This document shows, one piece after another, positions 6,554-7,831 of a DNA stretch of 7,831 bases. The notes beneath the pieces are model-generated. The model ran no database searches and was not told where the DNA came from. It saw only the letters and a program-made list of their open reading frames with translations. How positions within the stretch are numbered: position 1 is the first letter of the stretch; each line of letters opens with the position of its first letter. A program made the translations under genes and the position numbers. Source of the DNA: JASHVB01 sp049522565 (GTDB lineage: Bacteria > Pseudomonadota > Alphaproteobacteria > Acetobacterales > Acetobacteraceae); the NCBI GenBank assembly GCA_049522565.1, contig JBEKNT010000336.1, positions 1 through 7,831 of the forward strand, read 5' to 3'.

Positions 6554-6807
6554 CGCCGGACGCGCGCCATGCTGCTGCCCGGTCTGCGGTGCCGGCACAC
6601 GGCAAGGACGTGTTCAAGCTACAAGACGAGCTCGACGACAAATGTCGCCGTACGGCAGCAACGATTCGACAGTGGCAGAATACCTTGCCGGTGCGGCTTT
6701 ACGTTGGCCTGACCTTGGATCGCTCGTGACTTCCGTTCGGTCTCGGTGCTGGTGCACGGTAGCAGGCGGGCGCCCCCACCGAAGCACGTAGCGAGCAAAG
6801 GAGCAGA
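6554..6807. other. Gene-poor gap with a GC dip where kdpB would be expected
   Basis: By my count bases 6601-6720 are about 56% G+C against roughly 70% on both sides. No frame here resembles the KdpB N-terminus. Two short frames are open. One, from the GTG at 6589 to 6729, gives 46 residues including KDVFKLQDELDDKCRRTAA; the other, from the ATG at 6570, gives 44 residues and looks non-coding. Neither has a ribosome binding site, and I recognise neither. The base composition suggests a fragment of different origin or a gene remnant. AGGAG at 6799-6803 at the right end belongs to the VOC gene. Confidence 0.5.
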
Positions 6808-7239
6808 ATGATGACAGCCAATGCATCGGCGGAGCGGCAAATGCTGGCGATCGCACCGTTCTTCTTCGTCGCCGACGTGATCCGCGCCGCGAACTACTAC
6901 CGCGACATCCTGGGGTTCGCGATCGACAGACTATGGGGCGAGCCGCCCTGCTTCTGCATGCCGCATCGCGACGGCCTGACGATCATGCTGAGCGCGGTGG
7001 CGGATCAGGCGCGCATCCGGCCGAACGGCGGCGAGAACGGCGAATCATGGGACGCCTATGTGTGGGTGCGCGACGCCGATGCCCTGTTCGCGGCGTTCAG
7101 CGCGAAGGGCGCCGTGGTGGTCTATCCGCCAATCGACCGCGCCTATTACGGCAACCGCGAATTCGCAGTGCGAGACCCCGACGGCTACGTCATCGCCTTT
7201 GCGCACAGCATCGCGGCGATACAGCCCGGCGCCGACTGA
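6808..7239 (+). CDS. VOC-family protein (glyoxalase / bleomycin-resistance fold)
   Basis: The 143-residue cytoplasmic protein shows the two halves of a VOC (vicinal oxygen chelate) domain. The first beta-alpha unit is APFFFVADVIRAANYYRDILGF (16-37), followed by the strand GLTIML. The second half has DAYVWVRDADALFAAFSAKG and ends with the diagnostic REFAVRDPDGYVIAFAH (117-133). Members include lyases, dioxygenases and drug-binding resistance proteins. The metal-ligand pattern of true glyoxalase I is not clear to me, so a ligand-binding or sequestering role is as likely as catalysis, and the substrate is unknown. A strong AAAGGAG (6797-6803) precedes an ATGATG. Spacing is 4 bases to the first ATG and 7 to the second, so the true start may be 6811. 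The next gene begins 15 bases after its stop, suggesting one transcript. Confidence 0.88.
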   Translation: MMTANASAERQMLAIAPFFFVADVIRAANYYRDILGFAIDRLWGEPPCFCMPHRDGLTIMLSAVADQARIRPNGGENGESWDAYVWVRDADALFAAFSAKGAVVVYPPIDRAYYGNREFAVRDPDGYVIAFAHSIAAIQPGAD

Positions 7240-7254
7240 TCGGCGCGACGCGGC

Positions 7255-7725
7255 GTGGACCTGAGGCAAGCCCGGCTGGATCTGGCCCGCGCCCTGGAGG
7301 CAGCGGCCGCCGCGCCACACGGGACCGACCGCTTCCACGCGGCCCGGCAATTGCTCGTCGGTAGCGGGGCCGCGGCGCTGCACATCGATCCGGCGACCGC
7401 CGCGGGTCTCACCGACATCGTCGAGCGCGCGTTGCGTGCGCCGCCCAGCCGGGCCCGGCGCGTCTTCGCGGTGCTGCTTGTCGACGCGCTTGCGGTGCCT
7501 GGCCTGTTGTCCGCACGGTCATCCCAGGCCCGGCTGGGCCGCGACATCCAGGCCTTGCTGGAAAGCGCGCTACCGGACGTGCTGCTGCGCGCCGGCTATC
7601 CGTTCGCCGGCGACCTCGATGCGAAACGCCAGGCCCTCGCGAGGTTGCATGCGTCGATTGACGAGCATCTGCGGCCGCTGGAACCGTCGATCCCGGCCTG
7701 GCTGAGCGGGCGGCCAACCTCCTGA
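7255..7725 (+). CDS. Hypothetical protein, 156 residues, helix-rich
   Basis: I do not recognise this family. The frame opens at a GTG 15 bases after the VOC stop and shows strong G/C preference at third codon positions, which supports real coding. The product is rich in Ala, Leu and Arg, has no cysteine, and looks mostly alpha-helical and soluble: helices near 3-20 (RQARLDLARALEAAAAA), 44-60 (PATAAGLTDIVERALRA), 64-84 (a hydrophobic ARRVFAVLLVDALAVPGLL stretch) and 125-140 (KRQALARLHASIDEHL). The hydrophobic stretch is too broken by charges to be a clear membrane span. There is no good Shine-Dalgarno, so translation may depend on coupling to the VOC gene. The short spacing suggests a shared operon, but a shared function is only inference. 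The start is uncertain because no in-frame ATG lies near the beginning. Confidence 0.6.
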   Translation: MDLRQARLDLARALEAAAAAPHGTDRFHAARQLLVGSGAAALHIDPATAAGLTDIVERALRAPPSRARRVFAVLLVDALAVPGLLSARSSQARLGRDIQALLESALPDVLLRAGYPFAGDLDAKRQALARLHASIDEHLRPLEPSIPAWLSGRPTS

Positions 7726-7809
7726 CACCATCGGCAAGAGGCCATCGACACCCGGAATGAAGGCGTTGCCTGACCGGCGACGCTGCGCCTCCCGTCATCG
7801 CGAGTTGAC

Positions 7810-7831
7810 CACCGGCCGGCGGCGGCCGGTG
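7810..7831. terminator. Strong hairpin at the right edge, probable terminator
   Basis: CACCGGCC (7810-7817) and GGCCGGTG (7824-7831) form a perfect 8-bp stem around the loop GGCGGC. It lies 85 bases after the stop of the unknown gene and ends exactly at the window edge, so a following T-tract or a longer stem cannot be seen. It may end the VOC-unknown gene transcript. Confidence 0.45.

Noticed and set aside
5084..6598. 504-residue open frame on the minus strand
   Set aside because: It lies antisense to kdpA, which is certain from homology. The translation is dominated by Gln, Arg, Gly and His, as expected for the reverse complement of a high-GC gene.

Overview
The window is GC-rich (about 70% in most genes) with strong C/G preference at third codon positions. 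Its gene content (periplasmic di-heme cytochrome, MFS_3-type exporter, E. coli-like Dps, Kdp potassium-pump subunit) points to a proteobacterium. A high-GC alphaproteobacterium such as one from the Rhodospirillales/Acetobacteraceae is my best guess, but no rRNA or marker gene confirms this. It reads as ordinary accessory chromosome. I see no tRNA, rRNA, CRISPR array, transposase or phage gene.

Layout. (1) 1-1790, minus strand: the N-terminal 596 residues of an exported di-heme c-type cytochrome of the RoxA-like / MauG-CcpA peroxidase superfamily, cut by the left edge. (2) 1791-2150: a divergent intergenic region with an 18-bp perfect palindrome, a short direct repeat and a possible 12-codon proline-rich leader that overlaps the next start codon. 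(3) 2151-3842, plus: an MFS_3-family exporter with the soluble C-terminal domain typical of that family. (4) 4037-4525, plus: a Dps miniferritin with an intact ferroxidase site. (5) 4710-6553, plus: a 39-residue single-span membrane protein overlapping a full-length kdpA by ATGA. (6) 6554-6807: a gene-poor stretch that includes a clear GC dip where kdpB would be expected. (7) 6808-7725, plus: a VOC (glyoxalase/bleomycin-resistance fold) protein and, 15 bases later, a 156-residue protein I do not recognise. (8) The right edge ends in a strong hairpin, probably a terminator.

How the genes work together. Only two pairs look like transcription units: the small membrane gene with kdpA, and the VOC gene with the unknown gene. 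The cytochrome and the exporter are divergently arranged and may share control through the palindrome. The main anomaly is the kdp locus: kdpA is intact but is not followed by kdpB or kdpC, and its filter-region residues differ from those of E. coli KdpA. The second anomaly is the CX4CH spacing of the second haem motif in the cytochrome. I see no clearly new multi-gene system.
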